Source of the DNA: Acinetobacter genomosp. 15BJ
GTDB taxonomy: Bacteria > Pseudomonadota > Gammaproteobacteria > Pseudomonadales > Moraxellaceae
Reading direction: 5' to 3'
NCBI RefSeq assembly: GCF_000400715.1
Contig: NZ_KE007347.1
Coordinates: forward strand, 248,001 to 312,000
DNA: 64,000 nt
Under the pieces are notes generated by a model. That model was not told where the DNA came from. It worked only from the letters and a program-made list of their open reading frames with translations, and searched no databases. Each line of letters starts with the position of its first letter. Positions within the stretch are counted from its first letter, which is position 1. A program made the translations under genes and the position numbers. This document shows, piece by piece, positions 17,651 through 26,511 of this stretch.

Positions 17651-18544
17651 ATGATTAAACCAAGACATCTTCAGCAAATTATGGCGTTAACTGAAATTGG
17701 AACGATCAATCAAGCAGCTGAATCACTTTGTATGACTCAGCCATCGTTAACCAACAGTATTAAAAAATTAGAACATGACTTGGGTGTGACTTTGTTTGAG
17801 CGAACCAGTAAAGGCGTTAAACCGACTTTATATACCGAACATATTCTAAAACAAGCCCCACAAATTTTGCAGCAGCTAGATACCTTGCATAAGGAGATTA
17901 AACTTCTTTCGAGTGGTCAAGTTGGAGAAATACACATCGGGACAGGGCCTGTCATTATTCATGCATTGATGAAAGATGTGATTCCTTTATTTTCAAAGCA
18001 ATATCCTGAAATTGAAGTCCATTTATATGTTGATAACCCCAAGAATATTATTGAAAAAATAGAAAGTGGCATTCTAGATTTAGGGATTGTAAGTACAGAG
18101 TATGTTGATCTTGCTGATGATTTGATTTCAGTTTCGCTGTTTCAAGACCCGATTAACTTTATCGTTCGTACGGGACATCCCTTACTTGAAATTCAACATT
18201 TGGCATTTGATCATCTTCTGGACTATCCATTTGCTTTACCGCGAATTTCAAAACAGAGGTTAAAAGCTCAAACGCATACGGGGCACTCACCACGAATTTG
18301 CTTAACTGTGAATGACTACGATTTATTGATTCATCATGTCATGCATAGTGATGCAATTACGGCTGCACCAAGCCATTTATTTCAGTCATTACGAAGGGAA
18401 CGGGATATCACGGTCTTAAATTATCAAAATCCTGCTTTTTCATGGCATGCATGTGCTGTTTATAAATCGATTAGCATTCACTCGATCGGAATGAAACTAT
18501 TTTTAGATATGATTCGGGAATGGTTTGAACTGAAGAATACTTAA
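17651..18544 (+). CDS. LysR family transcriptional regulator
   Basis: A 297-residue LysR-type regulator. The winged helix-turn-helix is at residues 1-62 (HLQQIMALTEIGTINQAAE, SLTNSIKKLEHDLGVTLFER), followed by the periplasmic-binding-protein-like effector domain from about residue 90 (GEIHIGTGPVIIHALMKDVIPLF). It is divergent from the secreted-protein/FadL-type operon, the usual position of a LysR activator relative to its target. The ligand is unknown; a lipid or hydrophobic compound would suit the neighbours. Confidence 0.9.
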   Translation: MIKPRHLQQIMALTEIGTINQAAESLCMTQPSLTNSIKKLEHDLGVTLFERTSKGVKPTLYTEHILKQAPQILQQLDTLHKEIKLLSSGQVGEIHIGTGPVIIHALMKDVIPLFSKQYPEIEVHLYVDNPKNIIEKIESGILDLGIVSTEYVDLADDLISVSLFQDPINFIVRTGHPLLEIQHLAFDHLLDYPFALPRISKQRLKAQTHTGHSPRICLTVNDYDLLIHHVMHSDAITAAPSHLFQSLRRERDITVLNYQNPAFSWHACAVYKSISIHSIGMKLFLDMIREWFELKNT

Positions 18545-18816
18545 TTTTACTTTAGACCCATTCCTAATTTTTTCATATTGTCACTGTCAATAAATAAAAT
18601 GCTAAAAAACAGCTCATTTTTTGCTTAATTTAAAATTTTTTGTGCCAATTAGTTTTTGAATAATAGAGTAATCAGCTTAGCTGTTTATCAATTTAGATTA
18701 TTGAATTTAGATTTCAGCTTGATGAAAGAAGTCATAAGAAGACTTACATAAATAAAGCCAGCTCGGTCATCAATGAGCTGATGCTAGGGAAAAATTTAAG
18801 AATTAAGGAATAACAA

Positions 18817-18930
18817 ATGTCAGTATTGTGCATGGTTCAGCATAGAAAGAATGAATTAGATGTCTTACTCAAGAGCACAATCAGCGAAGCCTGTGTCTCG
18901 TTTGTTGTGATTGAGAACAAGGGGGAATAG
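18817..18930 (+). CDS. Possible 37-residue leader or small protein upstream of astA
   Basis: ATG at 18817 is preceded by an AAGGAA ribosome-binding site with 5-base spacing and opens 37 codons ending at TAG 18930, two bases before the astA start. Such tight placement suggests translational coupling. The peptide (MSVLCMVQHRK, ending VVIENKGE) has no signal peptide and no run of arginine codons that would point to attenuation. It resembles nothing I recognise and may be the remnant of a longer gene. Confidence 0.35.
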   Translation: MSVLCMVQHRKNELDVLLKSTISEACVSFVVIENKGE

Positions 18931-18932
18931 AC

Positions 18933-19976
18933 ATGATGCTGGTTCGTTATATCAAACAAAAAGATATTCATGATCTTTACCACTTGGCACAAAAAGCAGG
19001 CTTTGGTTTGACTTCTTTGCAACCAGATATGGAAATACTGGCTGCACGGATTGATCGGGCGATTAAAACGGTCGAAGGGAAGTTGGATAAGTCGGAGCAG
19101 GGCTATTTATTTGTGCTGGAAGATACCTCACTGCATAAAGTGGTTGGTGTCTGTGGAATCGAGGTTGCCCTAGGCCTAAAAGAGCCTTGGTATAATTTTC
19201 ATATCGGCACACAAGTTCATTCTTCCGAACCTTTGAATGTTTATAAATCATTGCCGACCTTATATCTGAGTAATAACCACACCAACTGTAGTGAGTTATG
19301 TACTTTATTTTTAGATCCAGATTATCGTTTAAATAAGAATGGCAAGTTTTTGTCTAAGGTTCGGTTTTTGTTCTTATCAGCGTTTAGACAGTATTTTGAA
19401 GAAACCATTGTGGCTGAGATGCGCGGATTTTCTGATGAAAATGGCCGTTCACCATTTTGGGATGCAGTCGGTCATAAATTCTTCGATATCGAATTTACCA
19501 AAGCAGATTATCTAAGCGGTACAGGCAAAAAAGCCTTTATTGCGGAACTCATGCCACGGCATCCACTTTATGTCGATATGTTGCCTGATGAAGCGAAGGC
19601 TGTGATTGGAACAGTTCATCCTAATACCGTACCCGCGTATAACCTTTTGATTGAAGAAGGACTGCGTTATAAGGGTTATGTCGATATCTTTGATGCAGGT
19701 GCTACCTTACAGGCTGATATCGAAAATCTCAGAGCCATCAAAGATAGCCATGTGTTAACCGCCCATATAGAGCAATCTGATCTCATTATTCTTGGTGATG
19801 AACCTTATATTGTTGCCAATGATGATTATGAAAATTATCGCGCCATTCTGATCTATAGTCAGCCAGATCAAAACCAAGTGACATTGACTACAGAGCAAGC
19901 CCATCAGTTACATGTGAAAGAGGGCGCATCGGTGCGTTTGCTCAATATCAATATTGCAAATCAGAACAAGCGCTGA
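18933..19976 (+). CDS. astA: Arginine N-succinyltransferase
   Basis: A 347-residue AstA/AruFG-type acyltransferase, which succinylates arginine from succinyl-CoA as the first step of the AST arginine-catabolic pathway. Characteristic blocks are VRYIKQKDIHDLYHLAQKAG, GLTSLQPD, LYLSNNHTNCSELCTLFLDPDYR, EMRGFSDENGRSPFWDAVGHKFF and HPNTVPAYNLLIEEGL. The start could be either of two adjacent ATGs, 18933 or 18936, after a GGGGGAA site. The usual partners astC, astD, astB and astE are absent on both sides; the next gene is an amino-acid permease. This may be a second, stand-alone copy. Confidence 0.93.
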   Translation: MMLVRYIKQKDIHDLYHLAQKAGFGLTSLQPDMEILAARIDRAIKTVEGKLDKSEQGYLFVLEDTSLHKVVGVCGIEVALGLKEPWYNFHIGTQVHSSEPLNVYKSLPTLYLSNNHTNCSELCTLFLDPDYRLNKNGKFLSKVRFLFLSAFRQYFEETIVAEMRGFSDENGRSPFWDAVGHKFFDIEFTKADYLSGTGKKAFIAELMPRHPLYVDMLPDEAKAVIGTVHPNTVPAYNLLIEEGLRYKGYVDIFDAGATLQADIENLRAIKDSHVLTAHIEQSDLIILGDEPYIVANDDYENYRAILIYSQPDQNQVTLTTEQAHQLHVKEGASVRLLNINIANQNKR

Positions 19977-20429
19977 TGGACTATGTATCAGTAGAAAATC
20001 CACAGATTTAGATCTTAATTAACAACACTTATACTGTATTTTTTAGCCATATTTTTTATTTATATCGATGCATAATTTTTTACTATTATCGATATTCATA
20101 TATTTCCAAGATGGAATGAGATTGTGATAATAGGGTATATTTCATGTTAATTGGATATTAATTAAACGAAAGTGAAAAAGCATTATCTTCAACTCATTTG
20201 GGGATGAGATATGATGCTTGCGGCTAAAATACTTTTGATCATTAAAAATAGATTTTAGCGCGCAGAAAAGGGATCTAATGAGAACAACTTATAGATGAGG
20301 TGGATTATTTAAACTATTAATTTCAAGATAATTTTTAGAAAAATGGAACTTTAAAATTAAAGCATTTTAAAAATAATTTATTTTTATCAGGCAATGATAA
20401 CGGTTGTTATACATTGGAGTAAGGATGAC
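19977..20429 (+). other. 453-base intergenic region upstream of the amino-acid permease
   Basis: AT-rich with no convincing gene. It includes a 15-codon open frame (20211-20258) after a good GGGGATGAG site, which may be chance. AT-rich stretches around 20050-20130 could hold the permease promoter. No hairpin with a T tract follows astA, so read-through from astA to the permease is not excluded. Confidence 0.4.
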
Positions 20430-21881
20430 ATGACTCAGAATAATGAAATGCAACTTCTGGATGAAGATTTGCAGGAAAGTTCGCAAGATGAAGAAAAATT
20501 ACAACGCTCGTTGACCAATCGTCATATTCAAATGATTGCAATTGGCGGTGCAATTGGTACAGGCCTATTTATGGGCTCTGGGAAGACCTTAAGTATTTCA
20601 GGGACTTCGATTGTTTTAACTTATTTAATTATTGGTTTTTTCTTTTTCTTTGTCATGCGGGCAATGGGTGAACTATTGCTGGCAAATACTAATTTTAAGA
20701 CCTTTGCGGATTTTGCTACAGCTTATATTGGCCCTTGGGCAGGTTTCTTTTTGGGTTGGTCTTATTGGTGTAACTGGATTATTACTGCGATAGCCGATGT
20801 CATCGTGATTGGGGGATATATGCAGTTCTGGTATCCAGATGTACCCGTTTGGATACCTGCATTTACCTCGCTGGCAATTTTAACCATTCTGAATTTTGTC
20901 GCCGTTCGTATGTTTGGTGAGTTAGAGTTCTGGTTCTCTTTAATTAAAATCTCCGCCATTATCCTGTTTATTCTTGCAGGGATCTATTTAATCAGTACAG
21001 GCTTTACATCACCGAGTGGTGTCAAAGCTTCGATGAGTCATGTATTTGAAACCCAATCTATGTTTCCTTATGGCGTCACAGGCTTTTTAGCAGGTTTCCA
21101 AATTGCAATTTTTGCTTTTGTCGGTATTGAGCTGGTTGGTACGACGGCAGCTGAAACTAAAGACCCACATAAATCACTGCCTAAAGCCATCAATTCGATT
21201 CCGTTGCGTATTTTACTGTTCTATGTCGGTGCTTTGGTTTGTATTATTGCAGTCACATCGTGGGCAAAAATTTCACCAGAAAAGAGCCCATTTGTAGAAA
21301 TGTTTTCATTGATTGGACTGCCGATTGCAGCAGGATTGGTCAATTTTGTGGTAGCAACCTCAGCACTATCCTCTGCAAATAGCGGTATCTTTGCGACCAG
21401 TCGTATGCTTTACGGTTTGGCATTGGACAACGATGCGCCAAAAAGCTTTAGTAAATTGTCAAAAAGAAAGGTGCCGATTCGTGGTCTAATCTTTTCGATG
21501 ACCTGCGTCACCATTGGAACCTCTATTTTATTTATTGTGCCGAATGTCATGACGGCGTTTACGATCATTTCAGCACTGACTTCAATTTTATGCGTGTTTA
21601 CCTTTATGTTGATTATTCTGTCTTATATCGGCTATCGTAAGAAGTTTCCCGAACTACATCAACAGTCCAAATTTAAAATGCCAGGCGGTTTAGTTATGGC
21701 TTGGCTAACCATGTCATTTTTGGTGTTTACCATTGTTATTTTAGCATTAGATCACGATACGCTGATTGCGTTGGCTTTTTCACCTGTGTGGTTCATTGGT
21801 TTGTTGATCGCATATCGTCGTAAAAAGAAAAAAATGCTGCAACTTGATCTGATAAAAACCAGAACAGTGGACTATGTCTAA
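20430..21881 (+). CDS. CycA/AapA-like amino-acid permease (D-Ser/D-Ala/Gly:H+ symporter type)
   Basis: A 483-residue APC-superfamily permease with about 12 membrane helices. The opening LTNRHIQMIAIGGAIGTGLFMGSG, the FVMRAMGELLL block and the GFQIAIFAFVGIELVGTTAAETKDP segment match E. coli CycA closely over the whole length. CycA imports D-serine, D-alanine and glycine; related paralogues carry other small amino acids, so the substrate needs proof. The ATG at 20430 has a GGAGTAAGG site; an in-frame ATG at 20394 lacks one. It is followed by a clear terminator. Confidence 0.88.
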   Translation: MTQNNEMQLLDEDLQESSQDEEKLQRSLTNRHIQMIAIGGAIGTGLFMGSGKTLSISGTSIVLTYLIIGFFFFFVMRAMGELLLANTNFKTFADFATAYIGPWAGFFLGWSYWCNWIITAIADVIVIGGYMQFWYPDVPVWIPAFTSLAILTILNFVAVRMFGELEFWFSLIKISAIILFILAGIYLISTGFTSPSGVKASMSHVFETQSMFPYGVTGFLAGFQIAIFAFVGIELVGTTAAETKDPHKSLPKAINSIPLRILLFYVGALVCIIAVTSWAKISPEKSPFVEMFSLIGLPIAAGLVNFVVATSALSSANSGIFATSRMLYGLALDNDAPKSFSKLSKRKVPIRGLIFSMTCVTIGTSILFIVPNVMTAFTIISALTSILCVFTFMLIILSYIGYRKKFPELHQQSKFKMPGGLVMAWLTMSFLVFTIVILALDHDTLIALAFSPVWFIGLLIAYRRKKKKMLQLDLIKTRTVDYV

Positions 21882-21919
21882 GTTGGAATAATTAGCGCTT
21901 ATAGGTTGAGACACTTTTA

Positions 21920-21947
21920 AAAAAGCAGGGCTGAAGCTCTGCTTTTT
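21920..21947 (+). terminator. Rho-independent terminator after the amino-acid permease
   Basis: Twelve-base arms (one G.T pair) starting AAAAAGCAGGGC with a TGAA loop and a T tract, 38 bases after the stop. It closely resembles the hairpin at 30038-30065. Confidence 0.8.
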
Positions 21948-22125
21948 ATTTTGATGATAAAAATTATGCTTTAAAGCTTGTACTTTATCTTGATGAATAA
22001 AAAGCAATATTTAATAAGTAATTTATAAAAGTGACGAAAAATGTCATAAACAGACAATACTGTATAGACAGAGACTCATTGATATCAGTAAAATGCGCTA
22101 AATTTAAGCAAAAAAATCTATAAAA

Positions 22126-24942
22126 ATGTTGAACAATATTCATCAAGCTTTAGAGAGTCTTGGCCTTACTGCACAAAAACGTGCAATCCATATTCAATTT
22201 TCTAATCAAAATTTAAATACTCAAGTCTTTCTACAACGTATTGATGGTCAGCATCAACTCAATGATGGATTTAAGGCAGAACTAATTTGCCTGTCGACCA
22301 ATGCCACCATTCCACTCAAACAATTTATTGGTAGTCAAGCCGCGATAGATAGCGTGACTGATCAAGGTCAACTCACTCGTGTCACAGGGATTATTACTCA
22401 AGCTTTACAAGGACAATCAGACGGTAGTTTGACCGTATATAAGCTGACTTTAGAAGATCCAACTGCATTGTGGAAACAACGCCGTAACAGCCGTGTGTTT
22501 ATGAACAAGAGCGTGCGAGATGTAGTGGAAATCGTCTTCAAAGAGTGGCAACAAAAAAGTCCCTTATTTGCATCCAGCTTAACGCTTGATTTAAGTGGAC
22601 TCAGTCAAGACTACGATGTCCGTCCATTCGTTATGCAAAATAATGAAAGTGACTACGATTTTCTCACCCGCTTGATGAGAAGTGAAGGGGTTAACTGGCT
22701 GATCGACGAAGCTGAGAGAACCGTTGCACTCAGTAGTGCCACGATTCAGCCACAAAAACTACGCCTGATTGATGACAATAGCCAGTATCAAGCACTCGAT
22801 CGTCGACAGATTCGTTACCACCGTAGCAGCGCCACCGAACAATACGACAGCATGACCAGTTTAGTCGGACAACGTTCATTACAGCCGAGCAGCGTACATG
22901 TGCAACGCTGGCAAGCCGATGCCTTAGAACAAGAAGAAGGTGCAGGCAGTGTGCAAAGCACGCATAAACATAGTGAGCAATATGACAATGCCAGTCTTGG
23001 TCTGGAACAGGCATGGCATTTTTCACCTGCATGGATGCAAGACCTCAATGGTGAAGATGGTGCTACCCAATCGGGCAATGCACAGATTGGAAAACTGAAT
23101 CAGAATTTAGGTCAATACTACGACTTACAATCGAAACTGTTTACCGCCCATACTACCGTCCGCGACACGCATGTTGGTTACTGGTTTGAATTGACTGAGC
23201 ACCCTGAAATTGATCAACACGATGGAGCAGACAAAGAATTCCTGATTACAGGTAAAAACTTTTATAACCAAAATAATTTGCCCAAAGATTTGCAGCAACA
23301 GATCAACCAATTATTAGCACAAAGCAACTGGCAACCGACTCAATCTAATAATGAAGAACGCCAAGCCAATCAGTTAATCCTGCAACGCCGCAATATCAAA
23401 ACTGTACCTGAATTTAACCCATTACAACACCGTCCAACTGTCTCACCACAACGTGCCAAAGTGGTTGGGCCAAGTGGCGAAGAAATTCATGTGGATGAAT
23501 GGGGTCGGATTAAAGTCCGCTTCCTGTTTACCCGCAATGACGACCATAGCCATGATGGTGGTGCGGGTGCCAATGACAACGATACTGATTCAGCGTGGGT
23601 GGATGTACTGACACCTTGGGCTGGTGAAGGTTATGGGGCACGCTTCTTACCGCGTATTGATGAAATCGTAGTCATCGACTTCTTTGATGGCAATATTGAC
23701 CGTCCATTTGTGTTTGGACGCATTCATGAAGCCCATCGTAGCCCAACCAAGTTCGACAATGCAGGCAAACTGCCAGATACCAAGAAACTGGCAGGGATCA
23801 AGTCAAAAGAGTATCAGGGCGAAGGTTTTAACCAACTGCGTTTTGATGACACCACAGGTCAGATCAGCGTCCAGTTGCAAAGTAGCCATGCAGCCAGCCA
23901 ACTCAATCTCGGGAAGCTGAGCCATCCGAAAGATAAAGCTGAAAGTGAAGATCGTGGCGAAGGTTTTGAACTGCGCACTGATCAATGGGGCGCAGTACGT
24001 GCTGGCGAAGGTCTACTTGTTTCCACGCATAAACAGGATCAAGCCCAAGGCGAACATCTGGATGCCCAAGTGGCAAAACAGCAGCTAGAAGGCAATCAAA
24101 GCAATGCCAAAGCCTTAAGTGAAGTTGCCAAGAATCAGCAAACTGATGAGGCTGAATCATTAGCACAGTTAAAAGCTTTTTTCGAGTCAATTGAATCTGA
24201 TATTGCCAAGTTTAATAAAGCTGTACTTTTGCTCAATTCACCAGAGGGCATTGGTCTCAGCAGCAATGAAGATATTTATTTATCTGCTGATGGGCAGATA
24301 AATCAGTTTGCAGGTGACAGTATTAATCTGAGCACACAAAAGAATCTGATTACACATGCGCAAAACAGAATCAGTGTGTTTGCAGCACAAAGTGGCATTA
24401 AACAAGTAGCAGCGAAAGGCAAGTTTGAAATGCATGCTCAAGGCGATGGAATGGATTTTCTTGCCAAACAAGGCATCCAGATTATTTCGACTGAAGATCG
24501 TATTGAAATTACCAGTCCAAAAGAAATTGTAATTACAGCGGGTGGCTCACAAATCAAGCTGAATGGTTCAGGTATTTTCCCTGTGACCAGTGGCAAGTTT
24601 GAGGTGAAGGCAGGACAGCATTTGTTTATGGGTGGGGCACAAGCGAATGCACAATTACCAGCTTTACCTGAATTTGATAATAAAAATTGGATTGCTTTAG
24701 AACATCTAGATGTAGATCGCCAACCATTTGCAAATTTGGGCTATAAAATCTTTTTTGAAAATAATCAGATTATTGAAGGACGGTTAGATGAGCATGGTAA
24801 AGCTCATCATGACAATGTGCCAGAGAAAGCAATTAGAGTTGAGTATGAGCAACCCAAAATGGAAGAAGATAAACCTTGGGATCAGTTTGATACAGTCATG
24901 GCAGAGTTAAACAAGATTGATAAGAATAAGGGGCAATTTTAA
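22126..24942 (+). CDS. vgrG: Type VI secretion system spike protein VgrG with C-terminal adaptor
   Basis: A 938-residue VgrG. The gp27-like base covers about residues 15-400 (VFLQRIDGQHQLNDGFKAE; VMQNNESDYDFLTRLMRSEG), the gp5-like OB domain about 430-560 (ARVVGP-type AKVVGPSGEEIHVDEWGRIKV; DSAWVDVLTPWAGEGYGARF; FDGNIDRPFVFGRIH) and the DUF2345 beta-helix about 680-840. The last 80 residues (after ALEHLDVDRQPF) read like a transthyretin-like module, which in some VgrGs loads a cognate effector. No T6SS structural genes lie in the window, so this is an orphan vgrG island. Its stop overlaps the next start (TAATG). Confidence 0.95.
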   Translation: MLNNIHQALESLGLTAQKRAIHIQFSNQNLNTQVFLQRIDGQHQLNDGFKAELICLSTNATIPLKQFIGSQAAIDSVTDQGQLTRVTGIITQALQGQSDGSLTVYKLTLEDPTALWKQRRNSRVFMNKSVRDVVEIVFKEWQQKSPLFASSLTLDLSGLSQDYDVRPFVMQNNESDYDFLTRLMRSEGVNWLIDEAERTVALSSATIQPQKLRLIDDNSQYQALDRRQIRYHRSSATEQYDSMTSLVGQRSLQPSSVHVQRWQADALEQEEGAGSVQSTHKHSEQYDNASLGLEQAWHFSPAWMQDLNGEDGATQSGNAQIGKLNQNLGQYYDLQSKLFTAHTTVRDTHVGYWFELTEHPEIDQHDGADKEFLITGKNFYNQNNLPKDLQQQINQLLAQSNWQPTQSNNEERQANQLILQRRNIKTVPEFNPLQHRPTVSPQRAKVVGPSGEEIHVDEWGRIKVRFLFTRNDDHSHDGGAGANDNDTDSAWVDVLTPWAGEGYGARFLPRIDEIVVIDFFDGNIDRPFVFGRIHEAHRSPTKFDNAGKLPDTKKLAGIKSKEYQGEGFNQLRFDDTTGQISVQLQSSHAASQLNLGKLSHPKDKAESEDRGEGFELRTDQWGAVRAGEGLLVSTHKQDQAQGEHLDAQVAKQQLEGNQSNAKALSEVAKNQQTDEAESLAQLKAFFESIESDIAKFNKAVLLLNSPEGIGLSSNEDIYLSADGQINQFAGDSINLSTQKNLITHAQNRISVFAAQSGIKQVAAKGKFEMHAQGDGMDFLAKQGIQIISTEDRIEITSPKEIVITAGGSQIKLNGSGIFPVTSGKFEVKAGQHLFMGGAQANAQLPALPEFDNKNWIALEHLDVDRQPFANLGYKIFFENNQIIEGRLDEHGKAHHDNVPEKAIRVEYEQPKMEEDKPWDQFDTVMAELNKIDKNKGQF

Positions 24943-26494
24943 TGCCAGATTTTTTACCATCTAAGAAAGAGCTAACCAATGCTTTAGCATGGTTCACAGC
25001 CCCAGTAAAGATGATGCAATCAAGAAAGGAAAAGAAACTGCGGCGGATATCGCAGAATGGCTCTGGGTTGTATTACAAGGAGACTTTGCTGAGGATCAAA
25101 CCACTGCACAAATTGTCACGGGTACAGTGATTTCAATGATCCCTTTTGTAGATCAGATTTGTGATGTTCGGGATATTTGTGCGAATGCGACAAAGATTAA
25201 AGAAGACAGTAATAATCCGTGGGCATGGGTTGGGCTGATTCTAACACTGATTGGCTTATTTCCTGTATTGGGTTCACTATTTAAAGGGGTTTTCAAAGTT
25301 ATTCTGGCACCTATTAGACGCTTCATGCTTAAGCCTGCAACCAAAGGTTTGAAGTTTACAGGTGGAAATATTTATAAGTTTGCTGAACCTGCGATTGAAA
25401 GTGGAATTACAGAGTTAAATAAATTTCTTGCACGCCCTGCAGTAAAAAAAGCCATTAAAAATGCAAAGATTACCAATATTTATAAAGCTACTGCGAGCAA
25501 AATTCGAGAAGTTAAAGGCATGTTGACCAAGCAGGCTTTGCTGGGCGTGTTTGATAAACTTGTAGGGTATTTAAGAGATACGGTTAAATTTATTGATAAA
25601 TATGCGAGTAAGGCGATTGGTGCAAAAGCACGACAAATGTTGCAAACCGTAATTGATGTCCGTAACTTGGCGAATCAAAAACTTGGCGAGTTCTTAAAAC
25701 CTGTACAAGACTTTTTGGAAAGATTGGCGGTTAGAATCGAGAAAGAGAGTGATCAGGCTTTTAAAGCGACGACTAATGTTAGAAATGTGACGCAATTTAG
25801 AAGATTGGGTGATGACGAAGAACTTAAAGCATTTCGTAAGCAAAAGCCAAATTGGGTTCATCTAACTCCAGAAAATGGGCGATTACCTTTTCCGCAAGCT
25901 AGAAAAGACCCCAAAACAGCAACTACACCATTCCATCCTAGTTTAGGAAATGTGCAGCCTGCATTGAAAAATCCTAAACTAACGCATCCTTTAAAAGGAA
26001 AATTTGATACTTTTGCTCAAGGTCCAAAGGGAGAGAAATTAATTAAAGCACAAATATTTAATGAAGGTGATATTTTAGTGCGTGTATTAGCGCCAGGTAG
26101 TTTTGACAATAGTATTTGCTGGATGCGTAAGTCCGAGTTTGAAAAGCTAAAAAGCCGTGAAGAGTGGCGTGATAAATTTGCAGTTTGGGCGAGTTGGAAT
26201 GCTAATGGAGAATATCTTGAATATACAGTCCCTAAAGGTAAAAAGTTATATGCTTGGGAAGGTCCTGCTGCCTCACAAGAACTTGGTGAGTTTTATTTAA
26301 AAGGTGGAGGTATTCAGATTGTACTAGATCCCAATGACTTGGTTACTTCTGGACTAAGCAAGCGAAAATTGACAGGTTGGGGCTATGGTACGGACACAGA
26401 AATTGGTGATTTTTCAATGGTTGGAGTCCCTACTTTAGCCACAAATTTGGGTGATTATAGCTTAGCTGCCAAATTAGAATATAAACCGAGATAA
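24942..26494 (+). CDS. Candidate T6SS effector, apparent -1 frameshift near its N-terminus
   Basis: The body (501 codons from ATG 24989) is one frame, but the start coupled to vgrG (ATG 24942, with AAGGGG 9 bases upstream) is in another. Joining MPDFLPSKKELTNALAWFTAP to SKDDAIKKGKETAADIAE at the CCCC run 25000-25003 gives an uninterrupted 517-residue protein; a fifth C would restore it. ATG 24989 has no ribosome-binding site. The body starts with an amphipathic region and hydrophobic helices (VISMIPFVDQICDV; WVGLILTLIGLFPVLG), then a helical linker, then a C-terminal toxin-like domain from about residue 340. There GGGIQ (439-443) and the preceding LYAWEGPAA recall TNT-type NAD+ glycohydrolases. 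No PAAR domain is visible. Toxin activity is inference. Confidence 0.7.
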
Positions 26495-26511
26495 ACAAGA
26501 TAGAGAAGATC

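Noticed and set aside
20211..20258. Fifteen-codon ORF with a good ribosome-binding site upstream of the amino-acid permease
   Set aside because: It is too short to judge, has no codon features pointing to attenuation and is far (171 bases) from the gene it would control. Described only in the intergenic entry.
22730..24190. Several long minus-strand open frames inside vgrG
   Set aside because: They are complementary shadows of a strongly coding gene, with cysteine- and histidine-rich improbable protein sequence.
24942..25130. A separate 62-residue gene between vgrG and the effector
   Set aside because: Only its first 20 residues look protein-like; the remainder is the effector sequence read in another frame. 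It is better explained as the frameshifted start of the effector.
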